41,864 nt of DNA, from the NCBI GenBank assembly GCA_017527065.1, contig JAFXQO010000030.1, forward strand, positions 1-41,864, written 5' to 3'. This DNA comes from Clostridia bacterium (GTDB lineage Bacteria; Bacillota; Clostridia; Christensenellales; Aristaeellaceae). Positions 31,806 to 40,588 of this stretch are shown here, one piece after another. How positions within the stretch are numbered: the first letter of the stretch is position 1; each line of letters begins with the position of its first letter. A program made the position numbers and the translations under genes. The notes under the pieces were generated by a model. It was not told where the DNA came from. It did no database searches and saw only the letters and a list, made by a program, of their open reading frames with translations.

Positions 31806-31850
31806 GGATAATAGCTATGAATCGCTTTCTATTCCGGGAGGATGGAATAT

Positions 31851-33881
31851 ATGTTTGAACTGAGCAGCAAATACGAGCCCCAGGGCGACCAGCCGCAGGC
31901 CATCGAGAAGCTCTCGCAGGGGCTGGCGGACGGGCTGAGCGACCAGGTGCTGCTGGGCGTGACCGGCTCGGGCAAGACCTTCACCATGGCGAACATCATC
32001 CGCAACGCGCAGCGCCCGGCGCTGGTCATCGCCCACAACAAGACGCTGGCCGCGCAGCTGGCGGGCGAGTTCCGCGAGTTCTTCCCGGACAGCGCCGTGG
32101 GCTATTTCGTGAGTTATTACGACTACTACCAGCCCGAGGCGTATATCCCCTCCACCGACACCTTCATCGAGAAGGACGCCTCCATCAACGACGAGATCGA
32201 CCGCATGCGCCACAGCGCCACCGCCTGGCTGAAGGAGCGGCGCGACGTGATCATCGTGGCCTCGGTGAGCTGCATCTACGGCCTGGGCGACCCGGCCGAA
32301 TACGAGGGCCTGTCCATCTCCCTTCGCGAAGGCGAGAGCATGGACCACGACGATCTGCTCAGGCAGCTGGTCGACATCCAGTACGACCGCAACGACTTCG
32401 AGTTCAAGAGGTCCACTTTCCGCGTGCGCGGCGACGTGGTGGACATCATCCCCGCGAATTCCGAGGACACCGCCATCCGCGTCGAGTTCTTCGGCGACGA
32501 GATCGACCGCATTTCGGAAATCGACGCGGTCACGGGCAACGTGCGGCGCTACCTCAAGCACGTGATGATCTTCCCCGCCTCCCATTACGCCACCTCCCGC
32601 GAAAAGCTGGACGCCTGCCTGGAGCGCATCGAAGGCGACCTGGAGACGCAGCTGGAGGAGTTCCGCAACAACGACCGGCTGCTGGAGGCGCAGCGGCTGG
32701 AGCAGCGCACGCACTACGACATCGAGATGATGCGCGAAATCGGCTACTGCTCCGGCATCGAAAACTACTCGCGCTACTTCGACGGCCGCGAGCCGGGCGA
32801 GCCGCCCTTCACCCTGCTGGACTACTTCCCCAAGGACTTCATCGTGTTCATCGACGAGGCCCACGTGACCGTGCCGCAGATTCGCGCCATGTACAACGGC
32901 GATTACGCCCGCAAGCGCGCGCTGGTGGAGTACGGTTTCCGGCTGCCCTCCGCCTTCGACAACCGGCCGCTGCGCTTCCACGAGTTCGAGCAGCGCGTGA
33001 GCCAGGTGATCTACGTCTCCGCCACACCCGGCCCCTACGAGCTGGAGCGCGCCGATCAGGTTGTGGAGCAGATCATCCGCCCCACCGGCCTGATCGACCC
33101 GGAAATCGTCGTGCGGCCCGCCACCGGCCAGGTGGACGACCTGCTGGGCGAGATCCGAAAGGTGGTCAAGACCGGACAGCGCGTTTTGGTGACGACGCTC
33201 ACCAAGGTGATGGCGGAGAACCTGACCAGCTACCTGAAAGAAATGGACGTGCGGGTGGAGTATCTTCACTCGGACGTGGAGACGCTGGAGCGCATCCGGC
33301 TCATCCGCAGCCTGCGCCTGGGCGAATACGACGTGCTGGTGGGCATCAACCTGCTGCGTGAGGGCCTCGACATTCCCGAGGTGGCGCTGGTGGCCATACT
33401 GGACGCGGACAAGGAGGGCTTCCTGCGCTCCGAAACGAGCCTCGTGCAGACCATCGGCCGCGCGGCGCGAAACGTCAACGGCCGCGTCATCATGTACGCC
33501 GACGCGCTCACCGAGTCGATGGACAAGGCCATCAAAGAGACCAACCGCCGCCGCTCCATCCAGCAGGCCTTCAACGAGGAGCACCACATCGTGCCCCGTT
33601 CCGTGGCCGCCGCCGTGCATGAGCTGCTGGAGGTCAGCCGCCCGGCGGACGCCGAGGCCGCGAACGCGCCTTCCGTGTTCGACGAGGAGGAAAAGCAGGC
33701 CACCATCGCCCGCCTGGAGGAGAGCATGCTGGACGCCGCCGAGCATCTCGATTTCGAAAAGGCCGCGAAGCTGCGTGACCAGCTGCTGGCGCTGAAGGGC
33801 GAAACCCCCATTGCCAGCGCGGAAAAATCCCGGAAGAAGCGCCGCACGCGCCAGAAAACCACGCACAGGCACGCGCAATAG
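31851..33881 (+). CDS. uvrB: UvrB, excinuclease ABC subunit B
   Basis: DNA-damage verification helicase of nucleotide excision repair. 676 residues from the ATG at 31851, since GGGAGG lies 9 nt upstream (another in-frame ATG at 31842 touches that site). Walker A is GVTGSGKT (36-43); the beta-hairpin [12 protein letters not shown] follows; helicase motifs include [19 protein letters not shown] and QTIGRAARN. The C-terminal UVR helix pair ([20 protein letters not shown]) binds UvrA/UvrC. The C-tail is short and very basic. The stop codon's last base is the first base of a heptad repeat. Confidence 0.97.
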   Translation: MFELSSKYEPQGDQPQAIEKLSQGLADGLSDQVLLGVTGSGKTFTMANIIRNAQRPALVIAHNKTLAAQLAGEFREFFPDSAVGYFVSYYDYYQPEAYIPSTDTFIEKDASINDEIDRMRHSATAWLKERRDVIIVASVSCIYGLGDPAEYEGLSISLREGESMDHDDLLRQLVDIQYDRNDFEFKRSTFRVRGDVVDIIPANSEDTAIRVEFFGDEIDRISEIDAVTGNVRRYLKHVMIFPASHYATSREKLDACLERIEGDLETQLEEFRNNDRLLEAQRLEQRTHYDIEMMREIGYCSGIENYSRYFDGREPGEPPFTLLDYFPKDFIVFIDEAHVTVPQIRAMYNGDYARKRALVEYGFRLPSAFDNRPLRFHEFEQRVSQVIYVSATPGPYELERADQVVEQIIRPTGLIDPEIVVRPATGQVDDLLGEIRKVVKTGQRVLVTTLTKVMAENLTSYLKEMDVRVEYLHSDVETLERIRLIRSLRLGEYDVLVGINLLREGLDIPEVALVAILDADKEGFLRSETSLVQTIGRAARNVNGRVIMYADALTESMDKAIKETNRRRSIQQAFNEEHHIVPRSVAAAVHELLEVSRPADAEAANAPSVFDEEEKQATIARLEESMLDAAEHLDFEKAAKLRDQLLALKGETPIASAEKSRKKRRTRQKTTHRHAQ

Positions 33882-33920
33882 AATTAGGAATTAGGAATTG
33901 TAGTTTGCTGTTGAGGAATG
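33881..33920. repeat. GGAATTA-heptad repeat element with conserved tail
   Basis: Nearly three heptads (33881-33899) are followed by TAGTTTGCTGTTGAGGAATG. The tail is related to those at 34894-34915 and in the element at 29072-29205. It starts at the last base of the uvrB stop codon. Confidence 0.75.
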
Positions 33921-33928
33921 AGCGGGTT

Positions 33929-34855
33929 ATGAAAAAGAATGCGAGGCGAAAGAGGAAAAAGAGGAGCGTTTGGGCGGGGCTTCTGCGGGAGATGAAGGAG
34001 GCGCGGCTGTCCAACTTCCTGCTGCTGACCGTCGCGGGCGTCGTGAACGCGTTCGGCGTCACGATTTTCCTCTTTCCGGTGAAGCTGTATGACAGCGGCA
34101 TCTCAGGCCTGTCCATGCTGCTGGATCAGGTGACGCCGCCGCAGCTCACGCTGTCTATGTTCCTGATTTTGCTGAACGTGCCCGTGTTCCTGTTCGGGCT
34201 GAAAAGGCAGGGCGTGTTGTTCACTGTCTATTCTGTCTACACGATTTTCGTGTATTCCCTCATGTCCTTCCTCATTATGAACGTCCTGCCGATCGACGTG
34301 GAGTTCGTATCGCCGCTGGCCGGGTCGGACCTGCTGCTGTGCGCCATCTTCGGCGGGGTCATTTCGGGCGTCGGCAGCGGCCTGACCATCCGCCTGGGCG
34401 GCGCGATCGACGGCATCGACGTGCTCTCCGTGGCGTTCGCGAAAAAGATCGGCATCTCCCTGGGGTCGTTTGTCATGATATTCAACACCATGCTCTACGT
34501 GGTCTGCGGCATGGTCATTCAAAGCTGGATTTTGCCGCTGTATTCCATCGTAACCTACTACGTCGGCTCCAAGACGGTCGACTTCGTTGTGGAGGGCATC
34601 GACCGGACGATCTGCGCCATGATCATCACCACGAAGGCCCAAGACATTTCCAAAGCGCTGTCCAGGGATTTCCAGTCGAGCGGCACCATCGTGAACGCCA
34701 TCGGCGGCTATTCCCGGGAGGAAAAGGAGATCATCTACTTCATCGTGAACCACTTTCAGATCAACAAGCTGAAGCGCATCGTTCACACCATAGACGCCGG
34801 GGCTTTTATTGCGCTGCAGGATGTTTCGGATGTCATAAGGAATCACGAGGGATGA
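33929..34855 (+). CDS. YitT-family membrane protein (DUF161 + DUF2179)
   Basis: 308 residues. A basic cytoplasmic tail (KKNARRKRKKRSVWAG) is followed by about five hydrophobic helices with typical YitT landmarks (GVTIFLFPVKLYDSGISGLSML; GGVISGVGSGLTIRLGGAIDG; GSKTVDFVVEGID). The C-terminal soluble DUF2179 domain contains AIGGYSREEKEIIYFIVNHFQ. YitT proteins are widespread Bacillota membrane proteins of uncertain transport role. The frame reaches 33905 through a TTG inside a repeat; the ATG at 33929 is preferred, with a weak GAGCGGG site. Confidence 0.9.
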   Translation: MKKNARRKRKKRSVWAGLLREMKEARLSNFLLLTVAGVVNAFGVTIFLFPVKLYDSGISGLSMLLDQVTPPQLTLSMFLILLNVPVFLFGLKRQGVLFTVYSVYTIFVYSLMSFLIMNVLPIDVEFVSPLAGSDLLLCAIFGGVISGVGSGLTIRLGGAIDGIDVLSVAFAKKIGISLGSFVMIFNTMLYVVCGMVIQSWILPLYSIVTYYVGSKTVDFVVEGIDRTICAMIITTKAQDISKALSRDFQSSGTIVNAIGGYSREEKEIIYFIVNHFQINKLKRIVHTIDAGAFIALQDVSDVIRNHEG

Positions 34856-34860
34856 TCCTG

Positions 34861-34915
34861 AATTAGGAATTTGGAATTGGGAATTAGGAATTGAAGTTTG
34901 CTGAAAGGGAGCGAA
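34861..34915. repeat. GGAATTA-heptad repeat element with conserved tail
   Basis: Heptads (34861-34893) are followed by the tail GAAGTTTGCTGAAAGGGAGC. The AGGGAG of the tail lies 9 nt before the next gene's ATG and probably serves as its ribosome binding site, so the repeat has been co-opted for translation. Confidence 0.78.
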
Positions 34916-34920
34916 GCGGA

Positions 34921-35469
34921 ATGAAGCTGGTCATTATCGCGGGGAGCGGGGCCGTGGGAAAGATGACGGTCGGGCAGGAATTGATGAAGCAGACGGGGCT
35001 TCGGCTGTTCCACAACCACATGATGATCGAGCCGGTGCTCGAGATATTCGGCCGGTTTGACAGCAAGGTCATCGGCGACCTGCGGGAGGTCATATTCCGG
35101 GCGTTCGCCGAAAGCGACCTGCCGGGCATGATATTCACCTACATGTGGGCCTTCGATCAGCAGAGCGACTGGGACTACATCACCCACGTGGCCGGAATCT
35201 TCGAGGCGCAGGGCGCTCAGGTCTATTGGGTGGAGCTGGTGGCCGACAAGGCGGTGCGCCTGGAGCGCAACAAAACGGAAAACCGCCTGGCCCACAAGGC
35301 GTCCAAGCGGGACCTGGCCTTCTCGGAGGCGAACATCCTTCATGAGGACAAATACCGCCTCGAGAGCAACGAGGGCGAGATTCCCTTCGAGAACTACATA
35401 AAGATCGACAACACGCATCTGTCGCCGGAGGAGGTCGTGAAGATCATCCGAGAGCGGTTCGGGCTGTGA
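34921..35469 (+). CDS. P-loop nucleotide kinase-like protein (shikimate-kinase-like)
   Basis: 182 residues, a small P-loop NTPase. The Walker A is unusual, GSGAVGKMTVG (10-18), with Met after the lysine and Thr next. This is characteristic of a Bacillota family annotated as AAA/shikimate kinase-like, which also shares the following GQELMKQTGLRLFHNHMM. The lid/sugar-side region contains ERNKTENR and ASKRDL. No enzymatic substrate is known to me. The frame begins at 34891 inside a repeat; MKLVIIAG at 34921 is the family N-terminus. Confidence 0.82.
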   Translation: MKLVIIAGSGAVGKMTVGQELMKQTGLRLFHNHMMIEPVLEIFGRFDSKVIGDLREVIFRAFAESDLPGMIFTYMWAFDQQSDWDYITHVAGIFEAQGAQVYWVELVADKAVRLERNKTENRLAHKASKRDLAFSEANILHEDKYRLESNEGEIPFENYIKIDNTHLSPEEVVKIIRERFGL

Positions 35470-35485
35470 AAGGGAAGGGCTTGCC

Positions 35486-35689
35486 ATGAAGATTGAAGAC
35501 TGGCTGGACTGCCAGCACACGGTGCGTGTGCTGGGCAAAGCTGGCATTACCGAGATGGAAGAACTGGCCAAGCTGTCCAGAGGCGATTTGCTGAAGCTGC
35601 GCGGCATCGGGCCAGTGATCGCAGGAGACGTTGAAAAGCGGATCGAGGAATGGAATTCCCGTAAAAATCAAGGAATCCAGAATTCCTAA
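35486..35689 (+). CDS. Small helix-hairpin-helix protein
   Basis: 67 residues resembling the RNA polymerase alpha C-terminal or RuvA-type HhH fold: VLGKAGITEMEELAKLSRGDLLKLRGIGPVIAGDVEKRI (about 14-52), with the hairpin LRGIG. Such domains bind DNA non-specifically or proteins. GGGAAGGG lies upstream, and the gene starts 16 nt after the kinase-like gene. Its last two codons and stop (AAT TCC TAA) lie in a heptad repeat, so the repeat may have trimmed or replaced the original C-terminus. It sits directly before uvrA, which could hint at DNA repair. Confidence 0.75.
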   Translation: MKIEDWLDCQHTVRVLGKAGITEMEELAKLSRGDLLKLRGIGPVIAGDVEKRIEEWNSRKNQGIQNS

Positions 35690-35712
35690 TTCCTCATTCC
35701 TAATTCCTAATT
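35681..35712. repeat. GGAATTA-heptad array, reverse orientation
   Basis: Four CCTAATT/CCTCATT-like heptads (reverse complement of the other arrays) span the stop codon of the HhH gene and the short gap before uvrA. No conserved tail is visible on the gene-proximal side. Confidence 0.75.
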
Positions 35713-35728
35713 ATTCAGCGAGGTACGC

Positions 35729-38569
35729 ATGGACATCGACAAAATCATCGTGCGCGGAGCGCGCGTTCATAATCTCAAAAACATCAATCTCGAACTCCCT
35801 CGGAACAAGCTCATCGTCATGACAGGCCTCAGCGGCTCCGGCAAGAGCTCCCTGGCCTTCGACACCCTCTACGCCGAGGGGCAAAGGCGCTATGTGGAGT
35901 CGCTTTCGGCCTACGCGCGGCAATTTTTGGGGCAGATGGACAAGCCGGACGTGGACGCCATCGACGGCCTGAGCCCGGCCATCTCCATCGACCAGAAGAC
36001 CACCTCCCACAACCCCCGTTCCACCGTGGGCACCGTGACCGAAATTCACGACTACCTGCGCCTGCTCTACGCGCGCGTGGGCACCCCCCACTGCCCCCAG
36101 TGCGGCCGCGAGATCACGCAGCAGACCGTCGACCAGATCATCGACCAGATCATGAAGCTGCCCGAGCGGACGCGCCTGCAGGTCATGGCTCCGCTCGTCC
36201 GCGGGCGCAAGGGCGAATACGTGAAGCTCATCGAGGACATGGGGCGGCAGGGCTTCGTGCGCGTGCGCATCGACGGCATCGTCTACGAGATCGCCGAGCG
36301 GCCCGATCTGGACAAGAACAAAAAACACACCATCGAGGTGGTCGTCGACCGGCTGATGGTGCGGCCGGACATCCAGCAGCGCCTGACCGACTCCATCGAG
36401 ACGGCCATGCGCCTGGCGGGCGGGCTGGTGGTGGTGAACATCGTGGACGGCGAGGACATGCTGTTCTCCCAGAACTACGCCTGCCCGGACTGCGGCGTCT
36501 CCATCGAGGAGCTGACGCCGCGCATGTTCTCCTTTAACAACCCCTTCGGCGCCTGCCCCACCTGCACGGGCTTGGGCATGCTGCTGCGCGTCGATCCGAA
36601 AAACGTCATACCGGACGATTCGCTCTCCTTCAACCAGGGCGCGCTGAACGTATCCGGCTGGCGCTCCAGCGACGAGGGCGGCAGCATGGCGAACACCTAT
36701 CTGCAGGCCCTGGCGCGGCACTACGGCTTTTCGCTGGACACGCCCGTGCGGGAGCTCAGCAAGGAAGCGCTGGACGTGGTGCTCTACGGCACCAAGAATA
36801 TGAAGATGAAAATCGAGTACAAGAGCGAGCGCGGCACCAGTTCCTTCACCGCGCCCTTCGAGGGCGTCATTCCGAACCTGGAGCGGCGCTACCGCGAGAC
36901 CAACTCCACCATGATGAAGGACGAGCTGGGCAGCTACATGAACGAATCGCCCTGCCCGGACTGCGGCGGACGGCGTCTCAGGCGCGAGTCGCTGGCGGTC
37001 ACGATCGGCGATAAGTCCATCGCAGAGGCCAGCGAGATGAGCGTCCGCGAGAGCCGCGATTTCTTCTCCTCGCTCACGCTCACCGAAAAGCAGCGCGTCA
37101 TCGCCCGGCAGATCCTGAAGGAAATCAACGCGCGACTGGAATTCCTCGTGGACGTCGGCCTCGACTACCTCACCCTCTCCCGCAGCGCGGGCACGCTTTC
37201 CGGCGGCGAGGCCCAGCGCATCCGCCTGGCGACGCAGATCGGATCGGCGCTCACGGGGGTCCTGTACATCCTGGACGAGCCGTCCATCGGCCTGCACCAG
37301 CGCGACAACCAGAAGCTGCTCGCCACGCTCCGCCACCTGCGCGATCAGGGCAACACGCTCATCGTCGTCGAGCACGACGCCGAGACCATGCTCGCGGCGG
37401 ACTATCTGGTCGACATCGGCCCCGGCGCGGGCAGTCATGGCGGCGAGGTGGTTTCCGCGGGCACGCCGGCCGAGGTCATGGCCGATCCCGCCTCGATCAC
37501 CGGGCAATACCTTTCCGGCAGGCGCAAGGTGCCCATGCCGGTGATGCGGCGCAGTCCTTCCGGGTGGATCACCGTGCGCGGCGCGCGGGCGCACAACCTC
37601 AAAAACATCGACGCCCGCTTCCCGCTGGGCGTGATCACCTGCGTCACGGGCGTTTCCGGCTCGGGCAAGAGCTCGCTGGTCAATGAGATCGTGTACAAGT
37701 CGCTCTCGCACACACTGAACCGCTCCAAGGAGCGCGCGGGCGACCACGACCGCATCGAGGGCGTGGAGCAGCTGGACAAGATCATCGCCATCGACCAGTC
37801 CCCCATCGGCCGCACGCCGCGCTCCAACCCCGCCACCTATACCGGCGTGTTCGACCTCATCCGCGACGTCTTCGCCGCCACGCCGGACGCCAAAGCCCGC
37901 GGCTACCGCAGCAACCGGTTCAGCTTCAACGTGAAGGGCGGCCGTTGCGAGGCCTGCAGCGGCGACGGCATCGTGAAGATCGAGATGCACTTTCTGCCGG
38001 ACGTGTACGTGCCCTGCGAGGTCTGCAAGGGCAGGCGCTATAACCGCGAAACGCTGGAAGTGCGCTACAAGGGCAAGAACATCTACGAGGTGCTCGAAAT
38101 GACCTGCGAGGAAGCGCTGGATTTCTTCCGGCCCCTGCCCCGCATCGCGACAAAGCTGCAGACGCTTGTGGACGTGGGACTGGGCTACGTGAAGATCGGC
38201 CAGCCTTCGACCACGCTGTCCGGCGGCGAGGCGCAGCGCGTGAAGCTGGCCACGGAGCTCTCGCGAAAGTCGACCGGCCGCACCATCTATGTGCTCGACG
38301 AACCTACCACCGGCCTGCACATGGAGGACGTAGCGCGGCTGAACGAGGTGCTCGAAAAGCTGGCCGACGGCGGCAACACGCTCATCATCATCGAGCACAA
38401 TCTGGACGTGATAAAGATCGCGGACTGGATACTCGACCTCGGCCCCGAGGGCGGCGACCGCGGCGGCACCGTCATCGCCGAAGGCACGCCCGAGCGGCTG
38501 GCCGATGTGAGCGAAAGCTACACTGGGCAGTTCCTGAAGCGGGTGCTGGAACAGGAAAAGGCGGATTGA
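35729..38569 (+). CDS. uvrA: UvrA, excinuclease ABC subunit A
   Basis: Damage-recognition ATPase of nucleotide excision repair, 946 residues (normal length). Two ABC-type ATPase halves: Walker A GLSGSGKS (33-40) and, in the second half, GVSGSGKSS; signatures [11 protein letters not shown] and [11 protein letters not shown]; Walker [12 protein letters not shown] and [11 protein letters not shown]. Zinc modules: CPQC with CPDC/CPTC in the first half and CEAC with CEVC in the second. GAGG lies upstream of the ATG. It is separated from uvrB by three genes, whereas in many Bacillota the two are adjacent. Confidence 0.98.
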   Translation: MDIDKIIVRGARVHNLKNINLELPRNKLIVMTGLSGSGKSSLAFDTLYAEGQRRYVESLSAYARQFLGQMDKPDVDAIDGLSPAISIDQKTTSHNPRSTVGTVTEIHDYLRLLYARVGTPHCPQCGREITQQTVDQIIDQIMKLPERTRLQVMAPLVRGRKGEYVKLIEDMGRQGFVRVRIDGIVYEIAERPDLDKNKKHTIEVVVDRLMVRPDIQQRLTDSIETAMRLAGGLVVVNIVDGEDMLFSQNYACPDCGVSIEELTPRMFSFNNPFGACPTCTGLGMLLRVDPKNVIPDDSLSFNQGALNVSGWRSSDEGGSMANTYLQALARHYGFSLDTPVRELSKEALDVVLYGTKNMKMKIEYKSERGTSSFTAPFEGVIPNLERRYRETNSTMMKDELGSYMNESPCPDCGGRRLRRESLAVTIGDKSIAEASEMSVRESRDFFSSLTLTEKQRVIARQILKEINARLEFLVDVGLDYLTLSRSAGTLSGGEAQRIRLATQIGSALTGVLYILDEPSIGLHQRDNQKLLATLRHLRDQGNTLIVVEHDAETMLAADYLVDIGPGAGSHGGEVVSAGTPAEVMADPASITGQYLSGRRKVPMPVMRRSPSGWITVRGARAHNLKNIDARFPLGVITCVTGVSGSGKSSLVNEIVYKSLSHTLNRSKERAGDHDRIEGVEQLDKIIAIDQSPIGRTPRSNPATYTGVFDLIRDVFAATPDAKARGYRSNRFSFNVKGGRCEACSGDGIVKIEMHFLPDVYVPCEVCKGRRYNRETLEVRYKGKNIYEVLEMTCEEALDFFRPLPRIATKLQTLVDVGLGYVKIGQPSTTLSGGEAQRVKLATELSRKSTGRTIYVLDEPTTGLHMEDVARLNEVLEKLADGGNTLIIIEHNLDVIKIADWILDLGPEGGDRGGTVIAEGTPERLADVSESYTGQFLKRVLEQEKAD

Positions 38570-38574
38570 CGCGG

Positions 38575-38606
38575 GAGAAGCGCTGTCCTCAGCGGCAGCG
38601 CTTCTC
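38575..38606 (+). terminator. Terminator hairpin after uvrA, probably bidirectional
   Basis: Perfect 11-bp stem (38575-38585 with 38596-38606) and a 10-nt loop, 5 nt after the uvrA stop. The following GTGTTT is a weak T-tract. It also lies 4 nt past the end of the converging toxin gene. Confidence 0.7.
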
Positions 38607-38610
38607 GTGT

Positions 38611-38925
38611 TTACAGCTTTTTCTTCCAATTCCTTCCGGAATACATGACCCGCCTGACTTCCATCACATCATCCATAACGACATAGAAGACATAATAGTT
38701 TTTCACACTGATCCGATAGTATGGCCAGCGCCTTTCCTTCACTGAATGAAACGCTTCAAACGCCGTGGGACGGTCCAGACGCTTCAAGATCGCTTCCTGG
38801 ATATCGCTGAGCAGTTGGTCGGCCGCGTCGGGATTCTGCAAATCAAAGGCAATGTAGTCAATGATTTCATTCAAGTCCTGCTCGAACAGCGGCAAATAGC
38901 GCAATCTGAATTGCTTCTCACCCAT
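38611..38925 (-). CDS. ParE/RelE-superfamily toxin
   Basis: 104 residues of the RelE/ParE fold: QFRLRYLPLFEQDLNEIIDYIAFDL opens with the beta-strand and helix pair, and the C-terminal strands read WPYYRISVKNYYVFYVVMDDVMEVRRVMYSGRNW. Such toxins cut ribosome-bound mRNA (RelE type) or poison gyrase (ParE type); the VMYSGRNW ending is common in RelE/ParE members of Firmicutes, and I cannot decide which. The start overlaps the antitoxin end by 8 nt. Confidence 0.88.
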   Translation of the reverse strand: MGEKQFRLRYLPLFEQDLNEIIDYIAFDLQNPDAADQLLSDIQEAILKRLDRPTAFEAFHSVKERRWPYYRISVKNYYVFYVVMDDVMEVRRVMYSGRNWKKKL

Positions 38926-39178
38926 GAATCCGGGCCCTGGCTTTCGTGAAGACTTCCTCGTGCGTCAGGCGTTTCCCGTTCGCCTCCGCCGCGCGGTCCG
39001 CTTCATCGAGACGCAGTTCCACGTCGTCTGTCAGCGCGGCGTACTGTTCGAGGCTCAAAAGAACCATTGTGCCATAGCCGTTCTTCGTGAGATAGACGGG
39101 CTGACCGGATTGCATGACGGTTTCTTCTATTTCTGGAAACTTATTCCGAAGATCAGATACAGGGCGAATGCTTATCAT
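38918..39178 (-). CDS. Phd/YefM-type antitoxin
   Basis: 86 residues: MISIRPVSDLRNKFPEIEE and the phrase GQPVYLTKNGYGTMVLLS are the Phd/YefM DNA-binding fold (about 1-55). The acidic/helical tail (about 56-86) should wrap the toxin. AAAGGAGG precedes the ATG. First gene of the pair; it is expected to autorepress through the AT-rich promoter region upstream. Confidence 0.92.
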   Translation of the reverse strand: MISIRPVSDLRNKFPEIEETVMQSGQPVYLTKNGYGTMVLLSLEQYAALTDDVELRLDEADRAAEANGKRLTHEEVFTKARARIHG

Positions 39179-39202
39179 GATTTCATGCCTCCTTTTATCA
39201 AC

Positions 39203-39231
39203 ATAATATCATAATTTTGCATTAATGGCAA
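39203..39231 (-). promoter_or_regulatory. Promoter of the toxin-antitoxin operon
   Basis: Minus strand: -35 TTGCCA (39226-39231), 17-nt spacer, -10 TATTAT (39203-39208). The stretch 39185-39235 is strikingly AT-rich compared with the surroundings and is a likely antitoxin binding region. Confidence 0.75.
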
Positions 39232-39244
39232 GCGTTTTTTTGCC

Positions 39245-39703
39245 TTATTTTCGCCCAATCCCCCTCATCAGCGCGTCCCGGCACTCCTCCGCCATCAATC
39301 CGCCTTCGGCAATGGCGAAATGGTTGAACGCCGGGTCCTCCGTGACGCGATACAGGCTCCCGCAGCAGCCGGCCTGCTCGTCATACGCGCCGAACACCAC
39401 CCGCGCCACGCGCGCCTGCATGATCGCACCGGCGCACATGCAGCAGGGCTCCAGCGTGACATACAGCGTGCATCCGGTCAGCCGCCAGGCGTTCAGCCTG
39501 CGCGCCACCCCGCGCAGGGCGTTGATCTCGGCATGGCCGGTTGGGTCGCGGTCGGCTTCGCGGGTATTATGGGCCGCAAAGAGCACTTCTTCGCCCTTCG
39601 TCACCACCGCGCCGACGGGAATCTCCCCCGCCGCCCGCGCCGCTTCGGCCTCATCCAGTGCCAGGCGCATCATGGCGCAGTCGAATTTCGAAAACACATC
39701 CAT
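39245..39703 (-). CDS. tadA: TadA, tRNA-specific adenosine deaminase
   Basis: Deaminates A34 to inosine in tRNA-Arg(ACG). 152 residues from the ATG at 39703. Zinc and catalytic motifs are HAE (57-59, with proton-shuttling Glu59) and PCCMC (86-90). Substrate-side motifs IPVGAVV, AHNTRE and VFGAYD are typical. An in-frame GTG at 39745 lies inside the terminator hairpin of the preceding gene and lacks a ribosome site, so I reject it. The chosen ATG has GGGGGG directly adjacent, a poor spacing, so the exact start is uncertain. Confidence 0.93.
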   Translation of the reverse strand: MDVFSKFDCAMMRLALDEAEAARAAGEIPVGAVVTKGEEVLFAAHNTREADRDPTGHAEINALRGVARRLNAWRLTGCTLYVTLEPCCMCAGAIMQARVARVVFGAYDEQAGCCGSLYRVTEDPAFNHFAIAEGGLMAEECRDALMRGIGRK

Positions 39704-39718
39704 CCCCCCATCTGGCAG

Positions 39719-39754
39719 AAAAGCCGCACCATTGGACGAATCCACTGATGCGGC
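39719..39754 (-). terminator. Terminator after the methyltransferase gene
   Basis: The outer stem GCCGCA/TGCGGC (39723-39728 with 39749-39754) encloses an inner TGGA/TCCA stem with a 4-nt loop. It is followed by UUUU on the minus strand; six T also follow on the plus side (39758-39763). Confidence 0.65.
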
Positions 39755-39781
39755 CCGTTTTTTATCCGTAATCGGGTCTTT

Positions 39782-40567
39782 CTATTCCTTCCTTGCGACG
39801 ATGAGATAGCGATGAGCCGTGCCCTCGATGCGTCCGCCCGCGTCGATCTCCTTTTGCAGCGCCAATAGCCGCGGGAAGCACTTCTCCACCGAGAATCCGG
39901 GAAACTCCCACTCTATGATGCGCGCGAACCACACGAACGCCCCCACATCGTAAAACACGATGGGCCGGAAAGCCTCGTCCGCCTGGAGGATGCGGAAACC
40001 GGCCTGCTCAAAGGCGCGGCATTGCACATCCATATACAGGGGCGAATCCGGCGTCCCCGCGCCGGGAAAAACCAGTTCCACCAGGTCCCGGTCGTTCCGC
40101 GCGCCCACCTGCTGCGTAACGAACACGCCGCCGGGCCGGAGCAGCCGGTGAATTTCCTGCGGATCGAAGGAGCCGTGGCGGTTGATCATCAGGTCGAAGG
40201 AAGCGTCCTCAAAGGGAATGTGCGAGGGATCGGCGCAGGGCCGAAAGTCGACGCCCAGCGGCAGGAGCGTTTCTCGGCACAGCGCCACATTGGGCGGATA
40301 CCCCTCCGTCGCGGCGGTGAGGCGGCGCTCATGCCCCAGGGAGAGGAGGAACTCGCCGCCCCCGGTGTCATAGTCGAGAAGCCGCGTATCCGGCCGCAGG
40401 AGGGAAAGCACGATGGCGCGATAGTCCCACGGGAGATCGTCCTCGCTGGAATACCGTCCTTCGATGTGTGAAAAATCCCAGCCGTGGATGTGGGCTACGG
40501 CCTCCTCGGCTTCCCATTCCCGGCGCAGCGATTCTTCCCTCGCCGCTTCGTTTGTCTGCTGGCGCAT
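39782..40567 (-). CDS. SAM-dependent class I methyltransferase
   Basis: 261 residues. SAM motif I is LLDYDTGGGEFLL (63-75), with Tyr in place of the common D/E-V-G pattern; the acidic residue after strand 2 is in TAATEGYPPN; a motif-IV-like segment is FDLMINRHGSFD; and the post-motif is LLRPGGVFVTQQVG. The overall shape is like Clostridia proteins annotated as class I or rRNA-type methyltransferases, but the substrate is unknown. AGAGAGG precedes the ATG. It lies 21 nt after a CobW-type gene, probably in one operon. Confidence 0.87.
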   Translation of the reverse strand: MRQQTNEAAREESLRREWEAEEAVAHIHGWDFSHIEGRYSSEDDLPWDYRAIVLSLLRPDTRLLDYDTGGGEFLLSLGHERRLTAATEGYPPNVALCRETLLPLGVDFRPCADPSHIPFEDASFDLMINRHGSFDPQEIHRLLRPGGVFVTQQVGARNDRDLVELVFPGAGTPDSPLYMDVQCRAFEQAGFRILQADEAFRPIVFYDVGAFVWFARIIEWEFPGFSVEKCFPRLLALQKEIDAGGRIEGTAHRYLIVARKE

Positions 40568-40588
40568 ACGCTTTCCTCTCTCGGCCTG

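Noticed and set aside
34921-35469. Walker A with Met after Lys considered as a lost kinase site
   Set aside because: The GKMT form is the norm in this small Bacillota P-loop family, as far as I recall.
35711-38629. 972-codon minus-strand frame opposite uvrA
   Set aside because: Antisense shadow of uvrA, which has every expected motif; the same holds for the 687-codon frame opposite uvrB at 31815-33878.
39704-39745. GTG at 39745 as tadA start
   Set aside because: It lies within the terminator hairpin of the upstream gene, has no ribosome site, and adds residues not typical of TadA.
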